Part shown: piece after piece, positions 53,017 through 64,000 of the stretch
How the letters are laid out: each line of letters begins with the position of its first letter
Position numbering within the stretch: the stretch's first letter is position 1
Assembly: GCA_021399435.1 (NCBI GenBank)
Contig: JAJTUP010000009.1
Coordinates: 186,001 to 250,000 of the forward strand
Length of the DNA: 64,000 nucleotides
Direction of reading: 5' to 3'
From: Diaporthe sp. PMI_573
Lineage: Eukaryota; Ascomycota; Sordariomycetes; Diaporthales; Diaporthaceae
The notes under the pieces: model-generated
Database searches by the model: none
What the model saw: only the letters and a program-made list of their open reading frames with translations
Told to the model about the DNA's origin: nothing
Translations under genes and position numbers: made by a program

Positions 53017-55790
53017 ATGCCCTCGTCAAGTCCAAACACCACCAATCGGCCCCAAGGTTTTGTGGCCCCAATTGGATGGTGAGTCCTCAGCCGCGTCTTT
53101 GTTTTTCGAGTGCTTCTCGGTGACGGTCGTTACTTTTGTCCCAATCTGTCGGTATCAGGCTGTCTGTCCCTGATCTACACGTGCAAGTTAGCTTTCCAAG
53201 ATAGATCGTCCAGGCTAATCAGATCCTTGTCTCACCCGTGACCAGCCAGAGCTGCCGAGATCAACATCTCAAATGTGAGTTTCTCATAATTGTCCCGTGT
53301 CTTGGCCTGCGGCCGGGGGGCCAATGTCGGAGCACGAAGCTGCATCTACGGGGGTGGGCACGTGGAATTCCGGGCCTGGATTCCATCACATTCGCTGCCG
53401 TCGCCGGACCACGGTCCCACCCCTCCGAGCAAGCTGTCGTCCCACCCCAGAGGCCCACGTAAAACCCTCACCCTCACAGGATCGCTTTTTTGGCTGACAA
53501 TCGGCGTTTTCTCCTCAATCAGGTGACCGAGTAACTCCTATATGCGGGCGCTGTGCGTCCAACAACAAAGAGTGCACCAGAGGGTACAAGTTCCGTGTCA
53601 AAAATGGTGAGATCTCCATTCGTTCCTGGGAATTTCGTCTTTCGACTTTTCCAGGCTCTGCGCGCCACCATGATGTTCTCTGACTCCGCTTCAAAGGACC
53701 TTTCTCAAAGAGACAGAGATGGATCAGGACACCCAGGAGATGTGAGTGGCCGTGAAGCCTCGCGAATCATGCGGTGACACTGACACAAGTCTGCAGTGAA
53801 ATTCGTGGATGAGACCGGTGCTGCCTCAGGCGATGGCGATGCAACTCCTGTTGCGGACGCTTTCCAAGATGACTGGCCCGACTCAATCTCAGATGACTCC
53901 GGCACCGCCATAACTGCCACGACGGCCACCACAGCCACAGATGGCAGCTGTGGTCTTGGACACCCGACCTCTGGTCAGCCCGTCCTCACGATGGGCGTGG
54001 CCCGGCAGCGGTCACCAACAGATCGCTTCATCATGCATGATGAACATTTGGTGTCGCCTGCGAGGGCCTTGCCGGGGTTCCAGAACCTCACCTTGGCTGG
54101 CTCGGAGTCTATCCCGGCAACCATCCCCATGGCGATCCCATTTGAGATGGAGGCCGAGGACCCCGAAGTTCGGGCCATGCGAGCTCGGATATATCGTGAC
54201 AAGGACATATGGCCTCTCGAGAGTCGAGAAGAAGCCATGTTGTTCCGCCACTTTATCCAAAAGCTTTCAATATGCGTGAGTGCCCCGGCCGTTGGGCCTT
54301 GTCCCTTGATTACGCTAACGCTGTTGTCTCGCGTCGTAATAGCTTGACGTGTGCGACCCAAACCAGTCATTCGAGACTGTCGTCCCGCCCCGAGCAGGCA
54401 CTTGCAAGATCCTGATGAACGCCATCTTGGCCTTGTCTGCCAAACACCTTCACAATACGGAGTCCTACGACCCATATGCTTCGGACCGGTACCATCAAGA
54501 ATGCCTGAATACGCTTATACCGATCTTGAACCATGAACACCACACCATGTCGGATGAGAACCTCTTCGCTGCCACAATCATTCTCCGTATGTGGGAAGAG
54601 ATGGAAGTGAAGTCCTCTGGCGTCGATGCGCACAGCTATCTCCTCGGGATCCAGGCTTTTGTCCACCACAGCGTTGGCGGAGACGGACCCTTGGGCGCCC
54701 GTTATCTCATGCCTGGCTCGCTGAGTGGTGCAGCCTTCTGGGTAGGCCTCAGACAGGAGATATATAGCGCCATGATGAACCAAGAGCCGGTACGCATCAA
54801 TCTTGTGCACTCACTCGTGGACAGGTCACTGTTGCCGACCGACGACTATGGGTGGGCGAACAGAGCGTGTGTGCATTGCGCCGACGTGCTGAACTTTTGC
54901 TTCGGTGATGGTGCAGCAGTGTCGAGAGGGGGCGGCCTGCAGTGGTGGGCTGAGTTGGACGAGTACAACCGAGGATGGACAGAAAGTTTACCCTCAAGCT
55001 TCACACCAATATTCCGGCGTGAGGCAGCCACGGAGAAGGGCGAGGTATTTCCAGAGGTCTGGTATCAGAGTGCTTGTCATGGTGAGTGGTCTCTGATATG
55101 TTTCCCAATGCGGAGCATCGTAGACCTCCGGGCCCCAGATCGGCCGATAATTGTTCAATGTGGCATGATACTGACACAATGACGCAGCACTGGGAGTACA
55201 ACATCACTTGCTGGCGGAGCTATTCCTCGTGAGTTTCGACCCAAATACCCCCCGAATTGGGGGGCAAAGGAAAGAAGCGGCGAAGAGAACCAATGTTAGT
55301 AACGTGACCACGCGGCGGATGTGCCCTGCCAAGTGATACCTCAGCCTTGTCGGCTTAAGTTTTCCGGCTGACAAGTCAAACCTCTGTCCATAGGACCGCA
55401 TTCAAAATCTCGTCCGCAGAGTATGCGGCATTGGATTGTGCAATCAGTGGACGCCGCCAAGCATGTTCACGGCTTGCATGGCCATCGCAGCTTGTCAGTA
55501 TTGATCGCTCCCTTTTGCTCCCTGCATCGAAAATCAGACCCGACATCCCCAAGACTTTCCGAACAGTGCCCGCGAATTCACCGTGACCTCCAAACAGGGG
55601 ACGGTTGGGTGGACGGAACAGCCAAGAAGAGTGACTGACTTACACCCATGTAGTTGGAGATCAATTTCAAGATCGCCGGGACCAAGAGGCCTGTATGGAT
55701 CTCCTCAAGAGGACGGAGAAGGATCATGCACGCCCTACCGAGGCAGTGCAGCAGCAGATGATGCAGTCATGGGACTGGACTCCGGGCTAA
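53017..55790 (+). CDS. Zn2Cys6 transcription factor
   Basis: Nine exons, 53017-53078, 53246-53274, 53523-53606, 53697-53741, 53797-54275, 54343-55081, 55188-55228, 55394-55493 and 55654-55790, give 571 residues. All junctions keep the frame and most introns show CTGAC/CTAAC branch sites. The binuclear zinc cluster is C-x2-C-x6-C-x6-C-x2-C-x6-C at residues 21-48. Introns split the codons of its first and third cysteines. After a linker with RWIRTPRRLKFVDETG and an acidic Asp/Thr-rich stretch comes the fungal regulatory domain (about 200-571; PF11951-like). It includes LMNAILALSAKHL and CLNTLIPIL. It ends QQMMQSWDWTPG after a helix with CMDLLKRTEKDHARPTEAV, the usual end of this class. Nuclear. 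The target is unknown; its location between a permease and myo-inositol oxygenase suggests local pathway control. Confidence 0.88.
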
Positions 55791-56884
55791 CGAGAGCTCT
55801 GGCCAAACGGCAAGGGAGAATTTGCTAAACAATGGTTGCACACGTCGCAAACGCAAAGGCCGCAGTAGCCCTGACACTGCACATGGCCAGGGTGACGAAA
55901 CGCTGCATCCAAGCGAGAAGAGGGTAAGGATTTCCGGTACGGTGTGCACGAAGCAGGCAAGGAATTGTGCGTCGGTCCGCCTCGGATGACAGGAAAGCCC
56001 TGGCCCCCATACCCCAAGGACCCTGAACTCTTGCATCAGAGCCAAATCCTTGGCCAAGAGATAGGAGTGAAGAAGGAAAGGGGAATGCGGAGGATCGACG
56101 ATGGACAGAAACAGCAGAACCTGCGGTCGTCTTGTTCGGGTGACGACCAGGTGTGGAGTGTTTCGGGGATTCTGACCATCTTTTGAGTCGGGAGCCAAAT
56201 TGGTCAATTGACTAAGGACTGATTGGTCTTCGCCGGCCCACGCCAGCAGGGATCTGTCAACTCGTGTATCCGAAAGAGGTCAAAATTGGCGATTGACACC
56301 TTACCCTAGCCCAGCCGTTCCCACCGTGCACGACATACAAGATCCGAATTGTGGGGAATGCCAGATCAGACTGATGGACATTTTCCCCGGAAAACGTACG
56401 ACGTCAACGGCGCATCTGGAATTCCCATTGTTAGAAACTGCCGGGGACGGTGGACCGCTTGCGAGTTGGGGAAAAAATGGATCAAACAACGAAGGGGTGG
56501 CGGTCATGATTGTACCGCCTAACAGCTCGCGCCTGTCTGAGAGTACATCTATGGTTAAGTTTCGTCCTCGACCTTGGCCTGGTTTGAAAAGTCTCCAGTT
56601 TTGTCTTCGAAGGCAACTTTCTCCGCTTGTCAATACACGAGATTTGAGAGGGCGAGACTATCCGAAGACTGCCCGAACACTCCATCTACTGTGGTCTGTT
56701 GGATATTTAAACCCATCCTCACTTGGAATCTTGGAACCCCTGGGTATCAGCATTCCGTCTTATCATCTCAGCCCCAACATATTGTCAAATTCCTACACTT
56801 AAAACGATCTTGAACAGAGCAGTACCTTACAGCAGAATCCACTTCCACTTTTTTTCAGCTTTTCCCCGCCCACAATCCTCTAAA
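55791..56884. other. intergenic region upstream of myo-inositol oxygenase
   Basis: About 1.1 kb, promoter of the oxygenase, with a TATA-like TATTTAA at 56704-56710. No gene seen. Confidence 0.65.
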
Positions 56885-57906
56885 ATGGCTCCCGCCGCCA
56901 CATCGGACTACGAGGTCAAGGACGGTGCCGCCATGGAGGCGACCTCAGACGCCATCGATGCCGTCAACGTGCTCAAGGACCAGGCCAAGCAGGACATGGC
57001 CGAGAGGCTGGCCAACTACGACGAGCAGTCCAAGTTCGACACCGAGAAGGACAAGACCCAGTTCCGGCAGTACGAGGAGGCGTGCGACCGCGTCAAGAAC
57101 TTCTACCGGGAGCAGCACGAGAAGCAGACGGTGGCCTACAACCTGGCGGCCCGCCTGCGGTTCCAGAGCTCGTCGCGGGTGCGGCCCGAGATGACCATCT
57201 GGCAGGCGATGGAGAAGCTGGACACGCTCATCGACGAGAGCGACCCGGACACGGAGCTGGGCCAGATCAACCACCTGCTGCAGAGCGCCGAGGCGATGCG
57301 CCGCGACGGGAAGCCCCGCTGGATGCAGCTCACCGGCCTCATCCACGACCTGGGCAAGCTGATGCTGTTCTGGGACGGCTTCACGCAGGGCCAGTGGGAC
57401 TGCGTCGGCGACACCTTCCCCGTCGGCTGCGCCTTCGACGAGCGCTGCATCTACCCGGAGACCTTCAAGAACAACCCGGACCACGACCACCCAGTCTACG
57501 GAACCAAGTTCGGCATCTACTCGCCCGGCGTGGGGCTCGACAACGTCATGCTCAGCTGGGGCCACGACGAGTACCTCTACTCCGTCGTCAAGGACCAGAG
57601 CACCCTCCCCGACGAGGCCCTCGCCATGATCCGGTACCACAGCTTCTACCCCTGGCACAAGGAGGGCGCGTACCGCGAGCTCATGTGCGAGAAGGACCAT
57701 GAGATGCTCAAGGCTGTCAAGGCCTTCAACCCTTATGACCTGTACTCCAAGAGTGATGGTATTCCCAGCGTGGAGGAGCTGAAGGTTAGTACCCTTGTCT
57801 TGTTCTCAACACATCATAGCCTGAACATTCGCTGACTTATCTCCTTTAGCCATACTACCTGGAGCTCATTGATGAGTACTTCCCTCAGAAGGTCATCAAG
57901 TGGTAG
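56885..57906 (+). CDS. myo-inositol oxygenase
   Basis: Exons 56885-57784 and 57850-57906 (65-nt intron, GTTAGT...TTTAG) encode 318 residues. The enzyme uses a mixed-valent di-iron centre and O2 to cleave myo-inositol to D-glucuronate, the first step of inositol catabolism, in the cytosol. All six metal ligands of the family can be placed. They are His130, His154 and Asp155 (LIHDLGK), His227 (SWGHDEY), His252 (RYHSFYPWH) and Asp285 (NPYDLYSK). Substrate-contacting segments HPVYGTKFG and MRRDGKPRWMQLTGL are also present. The start (MAPAATSDYE) is preferred over an upstream in-frame ATG at 56723. The N-terminal 45 residues are variable, as usual. The small second exon (PYYLELIDEYFPQKVIKW) gives the conserved C terminus. 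Very GC-rich coding sequence. Confidence 0.96.
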
Positions 57907-60900
57907 ACGATACCCGGATGAAATAATATGGATGAACTTGGGTCACGATAGAAAGCGATTTGATTTTTTGTTATACATAAAGAATATTTAGAAGGTCACA
58001 CCAGTGGACTCGGTATTCCTTTTTTTTCCTTTGGATTGTCTATCTCTTTGGTACGGAATGGTTCAGGACAAACCTAACTATATAAGGTTATGCCCAATGC
58101 TGGGCTCTTATGAGAAGCGCTACGACGACGTGGCAGCGAATACATTTCATGATGATATATTTACCTATCCGTCCCGTATGCTTGGTATGAGTGATTCCTT
58201 ACATGAGATGAACGGTCGGAGGCCAGGTGCGCAGTCTGTTGTGGCAAGGGGCAATACGAGAGCAGTATGAGTCTGTCTTGCTCATCACCCGATTGTCGTC
58301 AGTCATAACTCGAAACTCACTAGGCGTGATGCTGAGGGTCTTCAACTCGGTATTTTCATGACCATTATTCCAGTTTGTTGAGATCCATGCCGTACACAGT
58401 CCGTCTCAACAGACATCACATTACAAAGCGTGTGAAATCCTATCGCGTCGCAAGCTGTAGCCTGGTTTATCTATTCGTGAATCTGGGGAGATTCGGAGAA
58501 GCTGAAGGCGTGGAAAGGCCCGAACTGGCCTGAATGAGCGCAACTTGAGTCGGCCCAGTATTTTAAGGTTTCGAGTATCTCAACAAGCTCTCAACAGAGT
58601 GAGACGTATGCGGCACAGACAGCAAGTAATTGAACGCGGCGCCGCTACAGTATGGTCGACCCGGCCCTGCTCCCAGTCTGCTGCGTCGTGCAGCCCATCG
58701 TCCGCCTGAAGTATTACCCGCGCCTCGCAGACTTAGACGTCTGTCTCGAAAGTGCTGGCAGTCTTCCCCGAGTCCGCCCAAATTCGTAGCTGTACTACTT
58801 ACTACTAGGAATGACACCGCCTGCTATTATTTTGAACTTGAGTTTCCCGGTGCCGGCGTTTACGACAAGTTCACCTGCATTTGATTGCGTCACGATGATC
58901 TCGCAAATCTCCGGGTGATGCCGGGCACATTGGCCATGAAGAGTGCAATGGTGGAAAGTTCACCAGTCAGATCCAGATGCTCCTCTATCTCTACAAGACA
59001 CCCAGTACCGTCAGATTGTGAGTTACGGGAGCCGTACATGTCCCGCTCCTTCTTCACCACAAACCAGCCGTCCACACACAGCTCCTTCTGCTTCAAGCCG
59101 CGCAAATATCCATTAACGGCTTGTTCTTTTGAGAGGCTCACTGCAAATGAGCCGCTCAGCAATTGCTTATCGCTCATTGAGCAGTTATTCCACTGTTTGT
59201 GCACATCTTATTACCGTAAGTGGAATATATGCGGCTTAGAGTAGGCACATAGACAGCTTATGAGAACACGCATGTGACGGTACTGCCTGTATTTACCTTC
59301 ATCTAGCTCAAGAAGGTCTGGCTTTTCTGCCTTGTATGTGCATGGACTCCTCCCTATCCTCTAGATATTCGAATTTCACCCAGAATAGTTCACCGACACC
59401 AAGAAGGCGGCTGCAAGAAGAACTCTGCCGTTTGCAAGCTAGAAGAGGGGATAAAGTTGCCATATCATCGGCCTGGCTTGGCTTCTGACTCCTCACCTGC
59501 TGCATGATGCAGACAGATAATGTACACGTGCTGTATAATATGTACTAGGTAAGTCTACAAGCTGTGTCTCTATCGTTTTATTGTGCGGGTGGAACAGCGA
59601 GAGTGTCTATTGAGCTTCGGCATTAATCCGGTCGTGAATTTGCTCATTGATAGATACCCATATTGATATGTGTAGACTTAAACACTAACTAATGCCCAGA
59701 TGCGGGAAAAATTGTGCGTAGGGCATCAAGCCCAATGCTGCCGGAAGTCACATTCGCCAGTGCCTAGCCATGTACATTGTCCTTCTCAGGCACCGTGTCG
59801 CGACGTTGCCGAGCGTCACTCGAATGTCCGCTACGCACCCACAGAATCTATATAGTGGAGTGCTTGGGCATTCTTCAACGCCTAATCTCCTCAATATCTT
59901 GTGAACAAATCCCTATGTAATGACCTCCTGTGGAAAAGCTCCATGTGGGAAAGCCTCCTGCAGGATGACAGCGCAGACGGTAATCAAGCAGCAGGGGGCT
60001 CCTCATCCACGTTCCGGTATTTTCATGGAGAATGTGGCTGTGTCACTAAAATAATACATGTGACAGAATACTTGGAAGATTTTCCCGTCTGCCTTGGCGT
60101 GCATTTACCAGCTGCAAAAGCGACATATCAAGATGTGTCGTGGCCAGAACAAAGAGTCATAGAGGGGTAGCCTTACTGGAAGATAGGTTCGCGAAAAGGT
60201 GCCCGGTTCCAAGCTTGGTGTGGATTCAAGGAGGCATCAAAGGCAGGTTCCGGCTCAGCCAGAAAATCTCTGTTGATCGTAAAGGGAAAAGCCCCAGGGT
60301 TATTTCCTGAGATATGGGCTGACGAGGCTGGGTCTGCAGCGACGTTCACCTTGGCGCAGCTCTTCAGCAGACATGCCCAACCCAATGCAACTCCGCCAAC
60401 TCACCTGGCAGCCTGGTCGCATTATGTGGTTACAAGTGACACAAGCTTGTCGGCAGAAAGATTTGTGACGAGGTCACCAGAAGCATTGAGATCTCTCCTC
60501 TCCTTGCCGACTTCACAAGTGGAACCCGAGTCTTGGCATGGCCTGCATGTTGATGTGGCTCGATTACCGTGTCTGTATTGGGATGCGAGCATGCAGACTG
60601 CATTTATTGGCATTATGCCGGAGTGCTTCGAGTAAAATCTCAATAGAACTCAAATCTTTCGAACTCAAGTGAGCCCCTGAAGGCTGCCGAAGCGACTTTT
60701 TGCTCCGCTTGTACGCATGGGGGTGTTACTCGAATCAGGCACGGTGCAGCTAAAATGAAACTTGAGAACACTGAGGGCGAGCCAACAGGACAAGACACTG
60801 TGATGACAAATGATCGTCACACCGAAATCTCATACAAGAACTGAGGGGTCATTTGTTTGTGTTACACACATATGCAGGTGGCTGGTTTCCGTCCTTCCTG

Positions 60901-61351
60901 ATCTGCTGCAGCCGCTCGATATCGCACAGTATCAGCAGTCGTATCCGAGTCCACACAGCTGATTCGCCAAGGGTAGCGTTCGTGGCGGAACGCCGAGGGT
61001 AGCGACATGCATGCTCTCACAATAGGAAATGTGACGTTGATCCAACAGCGCGATATTGTGCGGCCCCCACCTCAGGGACGTAATTTTGCAGCCAATGGCC
61101 ACCGCATCGACACGCACACGCACACACAAACACAAATTTTCTGGCCGCGTTGCGGCTCACCTCCATTGCGGCTGAAAGCGTCTCGCATTTGTTACGCAGT
61201 GATGCTGATTAAGCTCCCCAAGAGCGGGTGAGTGAGTGGTGATACAAGGCTCTGGGTCCTGCGTACATAGGTCTTTGCATCCCCCTCTCATGACGGCCAG
61301 TCTCGATGAATTCTTTCAACAACTTCCCAGCTTCCGAACTCATGTGTCAAC
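57907..61351. other. 3.4-kb gene-poor region
   Basis: No supported gene on either strand. The longest frame (60273-60635, plus, 120 codons) has no recognisable domain. A CA-rich microsatellite lies at 61111-61135. No structured RNA or transposon ends recognised. Confidence 0.6.
61111..61135. repeat. CA-rich microsatellite
   Basis: Imperfect (CA)n run, cacgcacacgcacacacaaa and onward, about 25 nt. Confidence 0.75.
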
Positions 61352-64000
61352 ATGGCTCCTGCTACAAGTGCTACCGCCGACCAGGCACCGGACTCCCCCA
61401 GCAACGAATGGGTCGGCGAAACGGCGGACGACTGGGATAAACATAGTGTCACGAAGAGTTATCATCGAATGACGGCAGAAGAAGCCTTGAAATATGTTGC
61501 TGACCTGCGCCGGCGGAAGGATGACCAGAGGAAGGATGGCCAGCGGAAGAATCGTGCGAAAGTGGATTGGGAGAAACTGGAAGACGAGGAGCATCGTATC
61601 ATAGAGTCCCGTGCTAGGCTTAACCAACATTCAACCCGACTCAAGGAACTAGATGATCTTTTCTGGGAATGGCGGAATGAACCATTTGGCTACAAGGGTA
61701 AGAAGAAGTGTTTTCAACATTCAGAAGACACTCGCAAGGCCAAGGTCAAACCGAACATTTGCCCTGGGTCACCTGCATGCAGTGGTGTCAAGGACGTGGG
61801 CAAAAATGACGATCCTGCGCATGATTTAAACGTCTATTTCATTTTCTTCAAGAAGACGAGCGATGAGTGGAAAGGTGTGGACTACCACAAGCAAAGATTT
61901 CAGGATTATGAGCACTTTCCCAACCAGAGAATATCGGTCCACGACGCTCTGCAAGACAATGACCACAACCCTTTCAAGCCCATTCCTGATGACGATGGCG
62001 GACCTTATTTACGGTATATTCATATACCAGCCAATCACATGGGGGTAAGCAAAGGCATCTTTGCCTCCGCGAGCTGCAAATGTGCTAACAACAATAATTA
62101 CTCGACGCAGTGGATAGAGGTATGTCTGCCTCTAAAAGTGTGTCTAAAGGAAGTGTCATTAACTCTTAATTTCATACAGCAAGCTATGGCTAGATACCAC
62201 GATGAGCACGGGGAGAAAGATCGGAATAAAAGGGTGAAGACTAATCATACTCTGTCCCGAGAGTTCTGGAAGGGCCAGCTGCACGGCAGCGGCTTAGGCA
62301 GAAACCCTATTCACGCAACACACATGAGACCTCGATGTTCAGTGATTCCAGGAGGTATTTTTTTTTTTTTACCAATGACCTACAATGTGGATCGCTAAGA
62401 CAAAATTGTACTGACTGAATGAAGAAACACAATCACTTTTTGGCGAGCAGAAACAAGACCCGACCACCCCAGAATCACAGGGAGGCTTGCAGGAAGGGAA
62501 AAGGATTCCGCATAAAGATTTGGCTATATTTGTGAGGTATGGTTGCTGGTATGACAGATTTCTTGGCTAACGCCTCACAGATGCCGTATCTGCATTGGGA
62601 GACGTCTAGTCGGAGGGCACGAATGACAAGAATCGTTCAGGAAGTTCTGAATAAAGAGCCAAAGACAAAACGGTCAATGGGGCGTCCCACAAAACCACGA
62701 ACCGCATCGACTGCCATCCAGAACATCGCGGATCAGATAACTTATGTGGCAGCATGGCAGAACAACAAGAAAGAGAAAACCGTCAAGTAAGTCTGGAAGC
62801 ACAAAAACATGGCACGTGCAAGCTGATGCGAAGGAATCTGACCTCGAAACAGACGACCAGCCCTCGCAAAGTACCTCCTGAAACTGGCACAGGTATGGCA
62901 AGACATGGACATGGAGCTGGACGAGAGGTTGGTGAGACACGAGCTGCTTTCACGAGACATCAAAGGCAAAGCAGCAGAAACATCACTACACATCCGCCGC
63001 ACACTGGACCAGTCTTACTTCCTGAACCTCAAGGACACTTCGCAACGCGATAGGGACCAGGTGGTGTATCGTGCGACGAAATGGCAGGGAAACCTCGCAC
63101 GCGTCGTGATGGTTGATCAGTTGTGGCTGTGGATCTTGGATGAGCGTATGTTCCTATTTTTGTCCTGCAATATTCTTGTCTCCTCTTGAAAGGACCTAAC
63201 AACCACGGTCAGATACGGTTATCACATCCTTCCCGAAAAGGTGGGGACGCAACAAGCCTGATCCATCTGGCATACACAAGAGTCTTCGAGAACGCCTTGC
63301 GCGGCGGGACTGCAAAATCATGTCAGCCCGGCACCTTGGTAAGCACCACCTGTTTGAGTGTGTGTTTCTGTGCGAATGTGTAACTGACATTGCAATAGCA
63401 TGCATCATCATCGATCAATGCTCTAATGTGTTCTTCGACCGGACAAAGCCTCTTGACCTGAGGCCAGAAGTGATGGACATCTTTGCAGAGACAATTGGTG
63501 ATGTTAATTATTACACTACGGTCGCCTTTAAGTGGTTTTGGTGGAACGTTGAAAGGTCACGGTTGACCAATCTGCGACAAAGCCAGAGCCAAAAATACCT
63601 TGACATCAACCTAGAAGGCACGCTGCTCAGGGAAGCTCAAGACATTGCGGAAGAGCTGAAAATCATGATCAGCATCTACTCCAAACAGCTCGGAGTTGTC
63701 AAGAGCTTCCAGAAATGTCTGGAGAACATGAACGGAAACCCAAAGACACGGAACAAACCTCTTCTCACGACAAAGATGCTGCAAGATTGGCTTGATTCGA
63801 CGAAGGAACAAGCATCACCTACACGAGTTCCCACAAAGAAGCCTGTCTCGGCAGCAGAGATGGACTTCTTGGACGACTTGGTAGAGGAAGTGGACGACCG
63901 TAAGTCGGAGATCGTGGATTTGGAGAGAGCGGCGCTTCTGGCCTGCCAGCAAGTGAGTGGACCTCAAGACAGCCAGTGCTCCATATCAATCTCTAACAGA
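61352..64000 (+). CDS. CorA-like Mg2+ transporter-type fungal protein, 3' truncated by window
   Basis: Exons 61352-62044, 62111-62119, 62180-62354, 62425-62531, 62581-62786, 62853-63145, 63213-63338 and 63399-63952. A ninth exon seems to begin at the last base (acag acceptor at 63996-63999). At least 751 residues lie in the window. Conserved blocks are YLRYIHIPANHMGWIEQAMARY, SREFWKGQLHGSG, MPYLHWETSSRR, RRTLDQSYFLNLKDTSQRD, VMVDQLWLWILDE and VITSFPKRWGRNKPDPS. These define a large filamentous-fungal family annotated as CorA/ZntB-like Mg2+ transporter proteins. Their transmembrane pair lies at the far C terminus, here beyond the edge. The transport role is inferred from family naming only. 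Exon 2 is a nine-nucleotide microexon (Trp-Ile-Glu). Introns 1 and 2 are 66 and 60 nt, both divisible by three and free of stops, so retention would keep the frame. Confidence 0.85.

Noticed and set aside
52412..53045. Minus-strand frames of 106-136 codons in the divergent promoter
   Set aside because: They overlap each other and the tRNA-like fragment (SNREP-type peptide), and run antisense to the regulator's first exon. No coding signature.
56945..57700. 251-codon antisense frame within myo-inositol oxygenase
   Set aside because: Shadow of a highly GC3-rich coding exon; composition is Val/Leu/Glu repeats without a domain.
60273..60635. 120-codon plus-strand frame
   Set aside because: No recognisable motif, no promoter features and no exons that extend it.
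1..64000. CRISPR arrays, bacterial operons, insertion sequences or rRNA genes
   Set aside because: None seen. Intron structure and protein families show a fungal nuclear genome, where such features are not expected.

Overview
The window is nuclear DNA of a filamentous ascomycete (Pezizomycotina, most likely a Sordariomycete). Genes are split by short introns (about 49-250 nt, mostly 50-100) with GT...AG ends and CTAAC/CTGAC-like branch points. Coding regions are GC-rich at third positions and intergenic DNA is AT-richer. There is no operon structure. Protein families such as PHO-4-type Na+/phosphate permease, NmrA-like reductases, DUF3716 and DUF7703 proteins, a Zn2Cys6 regulator and an NIS1-type secreted protein are typical of this group. 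I support 22 protein-coding genes, 21 complete and one cut by the right edge. Exon coordinates were worked out by hand from splice motifs and frame continuity.

Left part (1-15 kb): an intronless GrpB-like gene; a stretch with two diverged, transition-biased (RIP-like) repeat copies; an FMP42/SLC43-like transporter; a large disordered DPW-motif protein on the minus strand; the cytosolic Fe-S scaffold CFD1; and S-adenosylmethionine decarboxylase, behind an upstream-ATG-free leader with a three-codon uORF.

Middle part (15-31 kb): a PHO89/PHO-4 phosphate permease, a sugar permease tail-to-tail with an aldo-keto reductase, a GNAT acetyltransferase, the UV-damage endonuclease UVE1 with an apparent mitochondrial presequence, and an NmrA-like reductase.

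Sparse accessory part (31-48 kb): a Gly/Asp-rich small secreted protein, an NIS1-like secreted protein, an amino-acid permease, a DUF3716 cysteine-motif protein, a DUF7703-like membrane protein, a secreted dienelactone hydrolase, a secreted enzyme-like protein of unknown family with an unclear first splice junction, and a FAXC/metaxin-like GST-fold protein. Two candidate effectors and two secreted enzyme-like proteins suggest a plant-associated or saprotrophic lifestyle.

Right part (49-64 kb): a sugar/polyol permease, a nine-exon Zn2Cys6 regulator and myo-inositol oxygenase lie together with no other gene between them. This is a plausible inositol (or related sugar) catabolic cluster. After a 3.4-kb gene-poor stretch comes a CorA-like gene with a nine-nucleotide microexon that runs off the right edge.
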